Position numbers and translations under genes: made by a program
The notes under the pieces: generated by a model
Database searches by the model: none
Seen by the model: only the letters and a program-made list of their open reading frames with translations
What the model was told of the DNA's origin: nothing
Part shown: positions 36,393 to 45,777 of the stretch, one piece after another
Numbering within the stretch: position 1 is the first letter of the stretch
Layout of the letters: each line of letters begins with the position of its first letter
Source: Kordia jejudonensis
Lineage (GTDB): Bacteria; Bacteroidota; Bacteroidia; Flavobacteriales; Flavobacteriaceae
Assembly: GCF_001005315.1 (NCBI RefSeq)
Contig: NZ_LBMG01000010.1
Coordinates: forward strand, 62,001-126,000
Reading direction: 5' to 3'
DNA: 64,000 bases

Positions 36393-36863
36393 ATGAAAGT
36401 GGTCAATGAACAAATTGAAATTGATGGTATTGATAAAGAAATTCTGCGTGCGTTGATGCAAGATGCGCGCACACCAATTTTAAGTATTGCCCGCACTATT
36501 GGAATCTCAGGAGCAGCCATTCATCAACGTTTGCGCAAGCTTGAAGATGCAAAGTTGATTGTCGGTTCAAAATTTATCATTAATCCAAAAGTTTTAGGCT
36601 ATAAAACGATGGCATTTATTGGCGTATATTTAGATAAAGCCATGCGAAATCCTTCGGCAGTAAAAGAATTGGAACAAATTCCTGAAGTTATGGAAAGTCA
36701 TTATACGACTGGAAATTGGTCACTTCTCATCAAAATTTTATGCAAAGATAATGAACATCTCATGCATATTCTGAACCATAAAATTCAAGCAATTAAAGGT
36801 GTTTCACGTACGGAAACCTTTATTTCTTTAAACCAGCAAATTGATCGACAGATTGAAGTGTAA
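36393..36863 (+). CDS. Lrp/AsnC-family transcriptional regulator
   Basis: 156 residues. An N-terminal winged HTH (about 8-60; ILRALMQDARTPILSIARTIGISGAAIHQRLRKLEDAKLI) is joined to an RAM/AsnC ligand-binding domain (about 70-145). Members sense amino acids and form octamers. It lies 188 bp after the saccharopine dehydrogenase gene, so control of lysine metabolism is likely but inferred. The intervening 188 bp are AT-rich and contain GATTTTTGAT-like direct repeats (36205-36262). Confidence 0.9.
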   Translation: MKVVNEQIEIDGIDKEILRALMQDARTPILSIARTIGISGAAIHQRLRKLEDAKLIVGSKFIINPKVLGYKTMAFIGVYLDKAMRNPSAVKELEQIPEVMESHYTTGNWSLLIKILCKDNEHLMHILNHKIQAIKGVSRTETFISLNQQIDRQIEV

Positions 36864-36874
36864 ACTGATTTTAT

Positions 36875-38530
36875 TTACTTCCCAAAATACTTCGCTTGCA
36901 CATTTTTTGCATCTGTAATAATGGTTTTTGGATAGTTGTAAACGTCCAAAATTTTAATCGCATTTTGCGTTGTAAGTCTTCCCGATTTTATTTTATGATC
37001 AAAAACTAAAGTTTCATTTGCAATAGCTTCACTGAAGTGAAATAGTTCATATCCTTCAGCTTGCAACATTTCAGTCAGTTCAATATCGTGCGTAGACACA
37101 AAAACAATATTCGTAGTAGTGTTTAAATATGACAGTATTCCTTTGCCTGCTGAAATTCGTTCAACAGTGTTTGTACCTTTAAACAATTCATCTAAAATAA
37201 ATAAGCATGGTGCTTTATCAGTGGAAGCATCGAGTAATGTTTTCATCGTTTCAACTTCTTCCAAGTAGTAACTTTTGTTTTCGAGAACATTGTCTGCAAT
37301 ACGAATGGAAGAATATATTTTTAAAAATGGCGCTTTATAGGTTTTTGCAAAGCATAAATATAGTGTTTGCGCCAATATACTATTGATAGCAATCGTGCGA
37401 ATAAAAGTTGTTTTTCCTGACATATTCGAACCTGTAATCAAGATACTTTTATCCTGTATAGCTAGTTCATTTGCAACACAATCATTTACCAATGGATGCA
37501 CTATTTCAGACACTTCCATCGTTTTTGTAGCTACAAATTCAGGCGTACACGTTTGTAATTCATCCGATTTTAGGGAAGCCGTAGACAATGCCGCATCAAT
37601 TTCTCCAATACGAACAAACATGGCTTTTATACTTTTCTTTTCTTCCGTGATGCCACTTATAAAACTATTGAATACTAAAAATTCTACATTTAAAAATACT
37701 TTAAACGATTCAATTACCATCCAAATGGCAAAGAAATATTCATTCGATAATAAATTGGTTTCAAAACCTAAAAATTCTGTTTTTAGTTGTATTGCATCAA
37801 TCTTTTTAATGAAAGAAAACTCTTTATACTGTTCTTTTATGTCTTTGAATGTAGCTAGCTTTTTTGTGATTCGAAGTGCCTTTGAGAGTTGCTTTACACC
37901 ACTTAAATAATAGTTTACATATCTTTTATTGGTTATATGCAAATACATATTGACTATATAAATGGGCGCAATGCATAAGAAGAACATCGGATTGTAAAAT
38001 CCTAAACCGAAAAATAACAACGTTCCTACATTTAAACAATGTGCAAGCCAAACTAATCTTGATTTTTGTACTTGCAAACCATTTAGTAAGTTTTCTAAAT
38101 CGTATGCGCTGTGAAATCGTAATTCACTGAGCAATAGTTGACTTTTTATTCGCAGAGCTACATCTTTTCTAAACACCTCAACGAGCGAGTTAAACTTTAC
38201 CAATTTTGCTATTGATGAAATCGTTCTAAGCTTGTAATACAAGTATTGTTGCCCAATTTTAGAGCAAGTTCTGTCAATATATGTAAAGAGTTCATCAAGG
38301 TCTAAATCTCTTTGTATTTTCTCAGAAATGACATGAAAAACACCTTCTTGGTCTGTATTATTGACAAAGAACCTTTCAATCAAGTTGAAATTAAAACTTT
38401 CCTGTTTTTTGGGTTTTCCCCAATTTTCAAGCAAGTGTTTTGTTAGCTTTTCTTTTCTTTTTTTCTTCGTATAATTTGTATATATAAAGATAAAAACCAG
38501 TATTAATATCGTGCCAAATACCCAACTCAT
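36875..38530 (-). CDS. Membrane-anchored MutS-like ATPase
   Basis: 551 residues. The N-terminus is a transmembrane helix (SWVFGTILILVFIFIYTNY) and a second hydrophobic hairpin lies at about 180-225 (LVWLAHCLNVGTLLFFGLGF). The MutS core/domain III region follows, then the MutS ATPase domain with Walker A GSNMSGKTT, LENKSYYLEEVETMK, Walker B LFILDELFKGTNTVERI and STHDIELTEML. It lacks the mismatch-binding domain I of MutS, so it is not a classical repair protein. Its start overlaps the stop codon of the upstream XRE regulator by 4 bp. A DNA- or nucleotide-related role at the membrane is inferred. Confidence 0.85.
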   Translation of the reverse strand: MSWVFGTILILVFIFIYTNYTKKKRKEKLTKHLLENWGKPKKQESFNFNLIERFFVNNTDQEGVFHVISEKIQRDLDLDELFTYIDRTCSKIGQQYLYYKLRTISSIAKLVKFNSLVEVFRKDVALRIKSQLLLSELRFHSAYDLENLLNGLQVQKSRLVWLAHCLNVGTLLFFGLGFYNPMFFLCIAPIYIVNMYLHITNKRYVNYYLSGVKQLSKALRITKKLATFKDIKEQYKEFSFIKKIDAIQLKTEFLGFETNLLSNEYFFAIWMVIESFKVFLNVEFLVFNSFISGITEEKKSIKAMFVRIGEIDAALSTASLKSDELQTCTPEFVATKTMEVSEIVHPLVNDCVANELAIQDKSILITGSNMSGKTTFIRTIAINSILAQTLYLCFAKTYKAPFLKIYSSIRIADNVLENKSYYLEEVETMKTLLDASTDKAPCLFILDELFKGTNTVERISAGKGILSYLNTTTNIVFVSTHDIELTEMLQAEGYELFHFSEAIANETLVFDHKIKSGRLTTQNAIKILDVYNYPKTIITDAKNVQAKYFGK

Positions 38531-38751
38531 AATCGTTTTTGTGTTTCATCTGGCACAAATTCGAGAAGGTCTCCTGGCTGACAATGCAACGCCACGCAGA
38601 TTGCATTTAGCGTAGAAAAACGAATTGCTTTCCCTTTACTTTGTTTGAGGATGGATAAATTTACAACAGAAATACCAACCGTTTCAGAGAGTTCTTTGAG
38701 TTGCATTTTTCGCTTTGCAAGCATTACATCTAAGTTAACAACAATAGCCAT
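38527..38751 (-). CDS. Small XRE-family HTH regulator (YozG-like)
   Basis: A 74-residue protein that is little more than a Cro/CI helix-turn-helix: MLAKRKMQLKELSETVGIS, VVNLSILKQSKGKAIRFSTL and CQPGDLLEFVPDE. This form is usually paired with a membrane protein of the DUF2975 type. Here it is 9 bp downstream of a different membrane protein (38761-39282) and overlaps the MutS-like ATPase start by 4 bp, so it is part of a three-gene operon and may autoregulate it. Confidence 0.87.
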   Translation of the reverse strand: MAIVVNLDVMLAKRKMQLKELSETVGISVVNLSILKQSKGKAIRFSTLNAICVALHCQPGDLLEFVPDETQKRL

Positions 38752-38760
38752 TCCGTATAT

Positions 38761-39282
38761 TTATATGGTTAATGATTGTTGAAACGATTCGTAAAAATGT
38801 TGGTAATTTTTATGATTTCTATTCCATGAATAACTTCCATAAATAGTGACTGCGGTTACGTTTACAAGAGAAGTTTCTTTTTCGCCTTCTTTGATTTCTA
38901 TGTATAAATTTTCGCCCCAAGTCCAGAAATTTGCAGCAGTAGTAAGTAACAATTCAGATGATTTAGAATTTGAATCTACCAACCGAAATGAAGATGATTT
39001 TGTTACCTCTTGTAGTTTTTGAAATAGTAATTCTTTTGAGATCGCTGAAGTAAATGTTGAACTTTTTTTTTCTAGAAAAAAGCTGTGTTTTGATAAAAAC
39101 CATGATTTATAGCGTAATTTTTTTCTAAGAATCATATTGATTAGTAGCACCGTTATTGGAATTAGAAATACCAATAATGCTATGTATCTATTTCCTGTAC
39201 TATACTGCAACAATTTATACAGCAGGAAACAACTAATACTGATTAAGAAAGGTAATTTATGCTTCATCAAATCTTTTTTCAA
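38761..39282 (-). CDS. Uncharacterised membrane protein of the XRE/MutS-like operon
   Basis: 173 residues, not recognised. Two hydrophobic helices near the N-terminus (LPFLISISCFLLYKLLQY and YIALLVFLIPITVLLINMIL) are followed by a soluble domain of about 110 residues with alternating beta-strand patterns. It precedes the XRE regulator by 9 bp and the MutS-like ATPase, probably as the first gene of their operon. Confidence 0.65.
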   Translation of the reverse strand: MKKDLMKHKLPFLISISCFLLYKLLQYSTGNRYIALLVFLIPITVLLINMILRKKLRYKSWFLSKHSFFLEKKSSTFTSAISKELLFQKLQEVTKSSSFRLVDSNSKSSELLLTTAANFWTWGENLYIEIKEGEKETSLVNVTAVTIYGSYSWNRNHKNYQHFYESFQQSLTI

Positions 39283-39362
39283 ATATATATTTTTTTGAAT
39301 AATTAACGATAAACATTAATTATTTTATTTTAATCATTAATTCTAAAAATACTTAAGACCTA

Positions 39363-39391
39363 AAAAAACACGATCAATGTCGTGCTTTTTT
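39363..39391 (-). terminator. Terminator of the zinc metallopeptidase gene
   Basis: On the minus strand a stem AAAAAAGCACGA/TCGTGTTTTTTT with a 6-nt loop ends in a T run, 25 bp after the stop of the peptidase at 39416. Confidence 0.8.
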
Positions 39392-39415
39392 AAGACTTTA
39401 TTTACTCGTAATTTA

Positions 39416-40108
39416 TCATTTTTTCAAATATCTCATAAAGTATAGCAATGTGGCTAACGATCCGAGTGCCGCAACTACGTATGTTCTCGCTGCCCATTTG
39501 AGTGCATCTTGCGCGCCTGCAAATTCTTCTCTCGATACTATATTTTTTTGTTGTAACCAGCGCAATGCTCTGTTACTTGCGTCGTATTCCACCGGAAGTG
39601 TCACAAAACTAAATAAGGTTCCTGTGGCAAACATAATCAATCCTACGATTAAGATATTTTGTCCTAAACCAGCTCCTTGACTAGCCATGAGTGCAATTCC
39701 ACCAAAAATTACCCATTGCGAAAATTTAGAAGCAATACTTACCAAAGGCACTAATTTTGATCGCATTTGCAACCATTGATAGCCTTTTGCATGTTGTACA
39801 GCATGTCCAACTTCGTGTGCCGCTACAGCTGCAGCTGCGGCATTTCGTTGGTTAAAGACACCTTCACTGAGATTTACTGTTTTTTTCACAGGATTGTAAT
39901 GGTCTGTTAACATTCCTGGTGTAGAAATTACCTTTACATCTCTAATTCCATGATCTGCCAGCATTTTTTCGGCTATTTCGGCACCACTCATTCCATTTCG
40001 TAATTGAAGTTTTGAATAGTACGCAAATTTGCTTTTGAGTTTGTTACTCACAAACATACTTGCTAACATTATTGCGCCCACTAAAAGCATATATCCACTT
40101 GAAAACAT
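39416..40108 (-). CDS. Zinc metallopeptidase, YugP family (Peptidase_Mx)
   Basis: 230 residues with an N-terminal membrane helix, zinc-binding VAAHEVGHAVQHAKGY, and two or three C-terminal transmembrane helices. The neutral zinc metallopeptidase YugP family has this size and topology; substrates are unknown. The NPVKKTVNLSEGVFNQRNAAAAAVAAHEVGH segment is diagnostic. It is flanked by two terminators and is probably monocistronic. Confidence 0.9.
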   Translation of the reverse strand: MFSSGYMLLVGAIMLASMFVSNKLKSKFAYYSKLQLRNGMSGAEIAEKMLADHGIRDVKVISTPGMLTDHYNPVKKTVNLSEGVFNQRNAAAAAVAAHEVGHAVQHAKGYQWLQMRSKLVPLVSIASKFSQWVIFGGIALMASQGAGLGQNILIVGLIMFATGTLFSFVTLPVEYDASNRALRWLQQKNIVSREEFAGAQDALKWAARTYVVAALGSLATLLYFMRYLKK

Positions 40109-40142
40109 ATATATTCTATTTTTTATGTATCCTAAAATACAA

Positions 40143-40167
40143 AAACCTCGCCAAATGAGCGAGGTTT
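40143..40167 (-). terminator. Terminator of the 193-residue exported protein gene
   Basis: The minus-strand stem AAACCTCGC/GCGAGGTTT with a 7-nt loop is followed by TTTTTG, 30 bp after the stop at 40197. Confidence 0.85.
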
Positions 40168-40196
40168 ATAATTATATGAAGTTTTGTCAGTTGTTT

Positions 40197-40778
40197 CTAA
40201 TCGCGCTCTACTTTGCGCAACGCTGCTTTCTGTATGACAACAACATTGTAACTTGTCACAGAAAGTTTTTCGCCTCCTGTTTTTCTAGGATCTGCTTTTT
40301 CGGTAACGATAATGGTAAAAAATATACGTCCGTCATTTTTAAATTCTACACTACTGTTTAGGATTCTGTTGTTGACTTCAAATGTGCTAAACAAGGTTTG
40401 TCGCATATAATTTGCACGTAATACAACGCCGTTATTTTCATCCAAGTCGAAGATTCCTTTTTCGTGGTCGACTACGATGAGCGTATATTTTCGTTCGTCT
40501 TTTTTCTTTGCAACAATATAGGATAACGTATAATCAAACTTTTTTGGATCTTCCGTTGGTTTGATTGACAACTCCATCGGTACATTTTGCAATACGCCAG
40601 AAGCATCAGCAATGTTTAGATTTCCTGCATATGTTCCTATATATTCTTTAGGAAATGAATATTGCGTTGGAAATTCCTTGTCTTCAGATACTTTTCCTGC
40701 ACGTTCTTTTACTTGCTTTTTTTGTGCCATTCCGACACTTACACAAAGCATTGCGATTATAAAGAGGAATTTTTTCAT
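40197..40778 (-). CDS. Exported protein of unknown function
   Basis: 193 residues, not assigned to a family. It has a clear signal peptide (KKFLFIIAMLCVSVGMAQ), so it is periplasmic or outer-membrane associated. The mature part is beta-rich, with GTYAGNLNIADASGVLQNVPMEL and VVLRANYMRQTLFSTFEV patterns suggesting a lipocalin-like or small beta-barrel fold; that is a guess. A terminator follows. Confidence 0.65.
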   Translation of the reverse strand: MKKFLFIIAMLCVSVGMAQKKQVKERAGKVSEDKEFPTQYSFPKEYIGTYAGNLNIADASGVLQNVPMELSIKPTEDPKKFDYTLSYIVAKKKDERKYTLIVVDHEKGIFDLDENNGVVLRANYMRQTLFSTFEVNNRILNSSVEFKNDGRIFFTIIVTEKADPRKTGGEKLSVTSYNVVVIQKAALRKVERD

Positions 40779-40911
40779 TTGTTACTTTTTTATGATGATA
40801 TAAAATTAAACTAGCTATTCATTAGCTATTTTCATACCAAATTTTAGTTTTTATGTTTCCTATGTTTTGATTGTATCTCGATAAAGCTCAATATACTAAC
40901 TTAGAAACTTC

Positions 40912-43842
40912 TTATCCTACGATATTAATAATTTTTCCTGGAACTACAATTACTTTTTTCGGAGTTTTACCGTTTAGTTGTGCTTCTGTTCGTTCATCTT
41001 CCAAGATAATTTTTTCAATTTCTTCTTTTGACAAGTCTAATGGCAATTCTTTTTTGAAGCGCATTTTTCCATTGAAAGATACTGGATATTCTTTTGAACT
41101 TTCTACCAAATGTCTTTCTTCAAACACTGGAAACTTCGCGGTTGCAATTGAACCTTCATTTCCTAAACGAAACCATAATTCTTCTGCTATGTGCGGTGCA
41201 TATGGCGAAATTAAGATCGTTAACGGTTCTAATATTTCTCTGCTTGTACATTTTTGCACGCTCAATTCGTTTACACAAATCATAAAGGTACTTACCGACG
41301 TATTGAACGAGAAGTTTTCAATGTCATACTGCACTTTTTTGATGGTTTTGTGTAATGTTTTTAAGTTGTCTTTTGTCGGTTCAGTTTCAGTAACTCTTGG
41401 ACCTTCATCTGCAATGTACAGTTTCCATAATTTCTTTAAAAAGCTAAATACACCTGTAATTCCTGCGGTATTCCACGGTTTTGCTTGTTCTAATGGCCCA
41501 AGGAACATTTCAAACAAACGTAAACTATCGGCGCCATACGCTTCACAGATTTCATCAGGATTTACAACATTATATTTCGACTTTGACATTTTTTCGACTT
41601 CGCGAGCAACTTTAAATGTGCCGTCTTCTTCACAGATAAATTCAGCGTCTTTAAAATCAGATCGCCAATTTTTGAAACCTTCAATATCTAAAGTATCTGC
41701 TGAACTTACCAAAGCAACATCAGCGTGAATTGATTGAACAGGTAACGATTTACCTGAAATTGGAGTCCAATTTTCAAACAAACTATGTTCTTGTTCAGAA
41801 AGGTTTTCTCCATTATTTACCTTTTCATTAATAGTGTCTAATATGTTTTTTGAAATAAATTTATTAGTTCCATCTATTCTGAAAACAAAAGCACTCGTTC
41901 CCAAAATCATTCCTTGATTGATGAGTTTTTTAAACGGTTCTTCTACACCGACAAAACCTCTGTCTTTTAAGAATTTTGTCCAAAAACGTGCATATAATAA
42001 GTGTCCTGTGGCATGTTCGCTTCCACCAATGTATAAATCTACATTTTCCCAATAGTCTAAGGCTTCTTGACTTGCAAAGTGTTCATCGCGCAAGGCTTTT
42101 TCCATGTAACGGAAGAAATACCAAGAACTTCCTGCCCAACCTGGCATGGTGTTGAGTTCTAGTGGGTAGATTCCGTTGTCTGTGGATTCCGCATCAAGTT
42201 CGGAATGACAGTGTTTGTTGTCAACAACTGTATTTGTATTGGTGTCCCACGCCCAAACCTCAGCATTTCCTAATGGTGGTTCGCCTGTTTCTGTTGGTAA
42301 GTATTTTTCAACTTCTGGCAATGCAATTGGCAAATGCTTTACATCAATCATTTGTGGCATTCCATTTACGTAGTATACTGGAAATGGTTCGCCCCAATAA
42401 CGCTGACGCGAGAATACGGCATCACGCAAACGATAGTTTATTTTTCCTTTACCAAAACCGCGTTTTTCTAATTCGTAAATCACGGTTTTCATTGCTTTTT
42501 TGTATGTTAAACCGTTTAGAAAATCAGAGTTTGCAATTTTTACACCTTCTTTTTCTCCGTAGGCTTCTTCCGAAATGTCAACACCTTCAAAAATGTTTGG
42601 AATGTCTAATCCGAAATGTTTTGCAAAGTCATAATCACGTTGATCGCCACATGGAACTGCCATCACAGCACCTGTTCCGTAGCTTGCGAGTACGTAATCG
42701 CCAATCCAGATTTGCACTTTTTCACCTGTAAACGGATGCAATGCATATGCACCTGTAAATACTCCAGAAATGGTTTTTACATCTGCCATACGTTCACGTT
42801 CGCTACGTTTGGAAGTTGCATCTCTGTAGGCTTCAACAGCTTCTTTTTGATCAGCAGTTGTAATTTTTTGAACCAAATCATGTTCTGGTGCCAAAGTCAT
42901 AAAACTTACACCATAAATTGTGTCTGGTCGTGTGGTAAACACATCAATGTTTGCGTCATGTCCATCAACTTTAAATGTCACCATCGCACCTTGCGAGCGA
43001 CCAATCCAGTTGGTTTGTGAATCTTTTAATGGTTGCGGCCAATCAATGGTATTCAAACCGTCTAGTAAACGCTGTGCATACGCAGAGATTCGCATGCTCC
43101 ATTGGGTCATTTTTTTACGCACAACAGGATGTCCTCCACGTTCTGAAACGCCGTTTACGATTTCGTCATTTGCCAAAACTGTTCCTAATGCTGGACACCA
43201 GTTTACTTCCGTTTCGGCAAGGTATGTCAATCTATATTTTAGTAGTATTTCTTGTTTGGTCTTCGCGTCGTACTGCGTCCAATCTGCGGCAGCGAAAATA
43301 GCAATGTCATCATCACAAACTGCGTTTACATTGGCGTTTCCTTCTGTTTCAAATTTCGCGACAAGCGTATCAATATGTGCTGCTTTGTCTGTTTCTACAT
43401 TGTACCAAGAATTGAATAGTTCGATGAAAATCCATTGTGTCCATTTGTAATATGCAGGATCAGACGTGCGTACTTCTCTACTCCAATCGAATGAAAATCC
43501 AATTTTATCGAGTTGCTCACGATAGCGCGCAATGTTCGTTTTTGTAGTAATTGCGGGATGCTGACCTGTTTGAATGGCATATTGCTCCGCAGGCAATCCG
43601 AAACTATCATATCCTTGTGGATGCAATACGTTGAAACCTTGATGGCGTTTGTAACGCGCATAGATATCTGAAGCAATGTAACCTAATGGATGTCCAACGT
43701 GTAATCCTGCTCCTGACGGATAAGGAAACATATCTAACACATAATATTTTGGTTTTTCGGAATCGTTTTCTGCGTGAAATGTTCCGTTTTCTTTCCAATA
43801 TTTTTGCCATTTGGCTTCAATTTCGTTGAAATTGTACTTCAT
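40912..43842 (-). CDS. leuS: Leucyl-tRNA synthetase with an in-frame repeat insertion
   Basis: 976 residues from the ATG at 43842 (a TTG- or ATG-type extension to 43851 adds nothing). It is a class I synthetase with HIGH-like HVGHPLGYIASD, a large CP1 editing domain (about 220-420), the LNTMPGWAGSSWYFFRYM segment, KMSKSKYN and an anticodon-binding C-terminus. Residues 545-553 (CHSELDAES) are encoded by a palindromic dispersed repeat at 42184-42210, inserted in frame in a variable loop just before the conserved LNTMPGW block. The enzyme is probably functional, because the frame is kept and all core motifs are present. Confidence 0.95.
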   Translation of the reverse strand: MKYNFNEIEAKWQKYWKENGTFHAENDSEKPKYYVLDMFPYPSGAGLHVGHPLGYIASDIYARYKRHQGFNVLHPQGYDSFGLPAEQYAIQTGQHPAITTKTNIARYREQLDKIGFSFDWSREVRTSDPAYYKWTQWIFIELFNSWYNVETDKAAHIDTLVAKFETEGNANVNAVCDDDIAIFAAADWTQYDAKTKQEILLKYRLTYLAETEVNWCPALGTVLANDEIVNGVSERGGHPVVRKKMTQWSMRISAYAQRLLDGLNTIDWPQPLKDSQTNWIGRSQGAMVTFKVDGHDANIDVFTTRPDTIYGVSFMTLAPEHDLVQKITTADQKEAVEAYRDATSKRSERERMADVKTISGVFTGAYALHPFTGEKVQIWIGDYVLASYGTGAVMAVPCGDQRDYDFAKHFGLDIPNIFEGVDISEEAYGEKEGVKIANSDFLNGLTYKKAMKTVIYELEKRGFGKGKINYRLRDAVFSRQRYWGEPFPVYYVNGMPQMIDVKHLPIALPEVEKYLPTETGEPPLGNAEVWAWDTNTNTVVDNKHCHSELDAESTDNGIYPLELNTMPGWAGSSWYFFRYMEKALRDEHFASQEALDYWENVDLYIGGSEHATGHLLYARFWTKFLKDRGFVGVEEPFKKLINQGMILGTSAFVFRIDGTNKFISKNILDTINEKVNNGENLSEQEHSLFENWTPISGKSLPVQSIHADVALVSSADTLDIEGFKNWRSDFKDAEFICEEDGTFKVAREVEKMSKSKYNVVNPDEICEAYGADSLRLFEMFLGPLEQAKPWNTAGITGVFSFLKKLWKLYIADEGPRVTETEPTKDNLKTLHKTIKKVQYDIENFSFNTSVSTFMICVNELSVQKCTSREILEPLTILISPYAPHIAEELWFRLGNEGSIATAKFPVFEERHLVESSKEYPVSFNGKMRFKKELPLDLSKEEIEKIILEDERTEAQLNGKTPKKVIVVPGKIINIVG
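42184..42210 (-). repeat. Palindromic repeat inside the leuS coding sequence
   Basis: On the plus strand ATTCCG (42186-42191) and CGGAAT (42201-42206) form inverted arms around CATCAAGTT. On the minus strand the element reads CATTCCGAACTTGATGCGGAAT, the motif of a repeat otherwise found between genes (25798, 49892 and 62346). It encodes CHSELDAES in leuS. Confidence 0.75.
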
Positions 43843-43973
43843 CGTGATCATTTTTAAAGAAGCGCAAATTTAGTGGTTTTTTTGTGGATTTGGTTATTTG
43901 TTTTTCTGTTTTCTGTGTAAAGTCGCTTTGTTACTTAATTTTTGTTTTTTTGTGGATTTGTTATCAAAGTATT

Positions 43974-43989
43974 CTCGACTGCGCTTGAA
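43974..43989. repeat. Dispersed repeat CTCGACTGCGCTTGAA
   Basis: It shares AAAGTATtCTCGACTGCGCT with a copy at 57165-57180. The core TCGACTGCGCTCGA is self-complementary at its ends. It lies in the 259-bp gap between leuS and the next gene, which shows no other clear feature. Confidence 0.5.
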
Positions 43990-44101
43990 TTGATATATGA
44001 AACTACTAACATCTAATTCCTAAAACCTAATCCCTGATTTTGTTTTTTTGTAAATTCGTTGCTAGTTCTTAAGAGATCAATTCCATGTTTAAATTTAAAT
44101 A

Positions 44102-44656
44102 ATGACAAGACAAATACGTGATACGTTAATTTTTGAGGATCAAGAATATAGAATCAATACGTATATTCTTGATTCGCGTATAGACAAAAGTACAGCAATA
44201 AAGAATAAATCGTCAGGAGTTACCGCTTTGCACAGAGGTTATAAAGCAACTTTTAGCATTAAAGACGACTTTTTATATATTCAGAATTTAGAAGCGTTCA
44301 GTCGTGGCGGAACATTTGATTTCGTGTCTATTTTGAAAGAGAATTTTCCGCATTCTAAAAGGTGTGATTGGTTTTCAGGTTTGTTACGAATTGATGATCG
44401 TAAAGGTTCTTTTGAAGATGAAAAAGAGGATCACATTTTTGAATTTTTAGAGATTTTTAAAGGTCATTTAGTTAAAAAACACACAATGAATTATTTTGAA
44501 TTTCAACAATTTAAAGCTGCTCAGTTCAAGGAATTCAAAAAAACTGAGGAATATGAAGCATTGTACAAAAACATATATATCATTTTTGATGATCCTTATA
44601 AATTAGATACCTACATCATGCAAAATATATTGAATTTTATCAAAGAAGTAAAATGA
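44102..44656 (+). CDS. Protein of unknown function
   Basis: 184 residues with no signal peptide or membrane helix; not recognised. It is a soluble, highly charged protein with an alternating beta pattern in the first half (LHRGYKATFSIKDDFLYIQNLEAF) and a Lys/Glu-rich helical second half (FQQFKAAQFKEFKKTEEYEALYKN). Codon use and start context look genuine. It is the first gene of a plus-strand stretch running to 49852. Confidence 0.55.
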   Translation: MTRQIRDTLIFEDQEYRINTYILDSRIDKSTAIKNKSSGVTALHRGYKATFSIKDDFLYIQNLEAFSRGGTFDFVSILKENFPHSKRCDWFSGLLRIDDRKGSFEDEKEDHIFEFLEIFKGHLVKKHTMNYFEFQQFKAAQFKEFKKTEEYEALYKNIYIIFDDPYKLDTYIMQNILNFIKEVK

Positions 44657-44771
44657 ACACAATACTAATAGCTTCTGCAAGTTAACTCATTATACAATTA
44701 CGTTTACTCATTGTTAATTTTTTACGAGCATAAAAGACATATTTTTGAACATATCCACCAATTATTCTGTT

Positions 44772-45626
44772 ATGAAAAAAATCATTTTAACCATTATACT
44801 TTCGATTCCTAGTTTCGGAATGAGTCAAAGCGACTGCATAAGAATTTACGAAAAAGGGTTATATTTTGCTCAGAATAATCAGATTGATTCGGCGTATGTA
44901 AAATTTAAAGAACTTCAAGAAAGCGTTCCTAAAAATGATACTTTATATGAACATGCTATTTGGTATAATACTTTGACCGCTAGTCATATTGAACAGAATG
45001 CGCGTAATAATGAAAAATTTGATATTTCCCTAAAATACGGCTTAAAAGCACTTGAAGCAATTCGCAAAGGGCGATTTATGTTTGATGAACAATTTGCCAA
45101 GCGTGAATATTTTATGATGAAAAATATTACTGTTTCACATTTTGGCTTGGGTAATTTTGAAGAAGGTAAAAAATGGAAAGCGAAAATGTATAAAGCGAAA
45201 AAAGATAGTTTGCTTCCAGAAGGTTTGGACGAATATTTTAATTTCGATTTCTTTAAAATTGGCGACAAAAATGTTTGGGGTTACGAATGGTTTGCAGAGC
45301 TTCCTGAAAATCGTTTTTCTTCAAGTTTCACAAAGGTTGTGTATTATGTTTATAGTACAAATCCTGACGGTTCGGATAAAGATCAATTGTACCGATTGCA
45401 TGTACTAATGTTTCATGGTGACACCAAAAAATTTGATTATGTATTGACGAAACGAATGGAAACTGGCAAAGACGAATTCAGCGGAACGCTCTATCAATAT
45501 ACTTACAAAGAAGACATCGATTACAAAAAGCTTCAAAAAGATGTCAAAGATATTGTAAGTGGCAATATGAAATCTATGGAAGAATATTTGGAGGAAAAGA
45601 AGAAAGAGAAAAAGAAAGGTGAATAG
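44772..45626 (+). CDS. Exported protein of unknown function, TPR-like
   Basis: 284 residues from the ATG at 44772; an upstream TTG (44745) would hide the signal peptide KKIILTIILSIPSFGMSQ. The mature part begins with helical pairs resembling tetratricopeptide repeats (CIRIYEKGLYFAQNNQIDSAYVKFKELQ) and ends in a Lys/Glu-rich tail (EEYLEEKKKEKKKG). It is periplasmic or envelope-associated by inference. No family is recognised. Confidence 0.6.
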   Translation: MKKIILTIILSIPSFGMSQSDCIRIYEKGLYFAQNNQIDSAYVKFKELQESVPKNDTLYEHAIWYNTLTASHIEQNARNNEKFDISLKYGLKALEAIRKGRFMFDEQFAKREYFMMKNITVSHFGLGNFEEGKKWKAKMYKAKKDSLLPEGLDEYFNFDFFKIGDKNVWGYEWFAELPENRFSSSFTKVVYYVYSTNPDGSDKDQLYRLHVLMFHGDTKKFDYVLTKRMETGKDEFSGTLYQYTYKEDIDYKKLQKDVKDIVSGNMKSMEEYLEEKKKEKKKGE

Positions 45627-45777
45627 ATTTTGGGTTTTAAAGACTCCAAATTAACTTGTAAAACACGAATGCCTATTCCCTAAAACCCAATACCTGATCT
45701 CAAATACCTGATTTTACATCTAAAATTCAACATTTATAATTAATAATTTATAGTTTTACATCTCTAACGCACTATTT

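Noticed and set aside
40871-43450. Long plus-strand open frames antisense to leuS
   Set aside because: They lack family signatures and ribosome-binding sites and mirror leuS codons in other frames; leuS fully explains the region.
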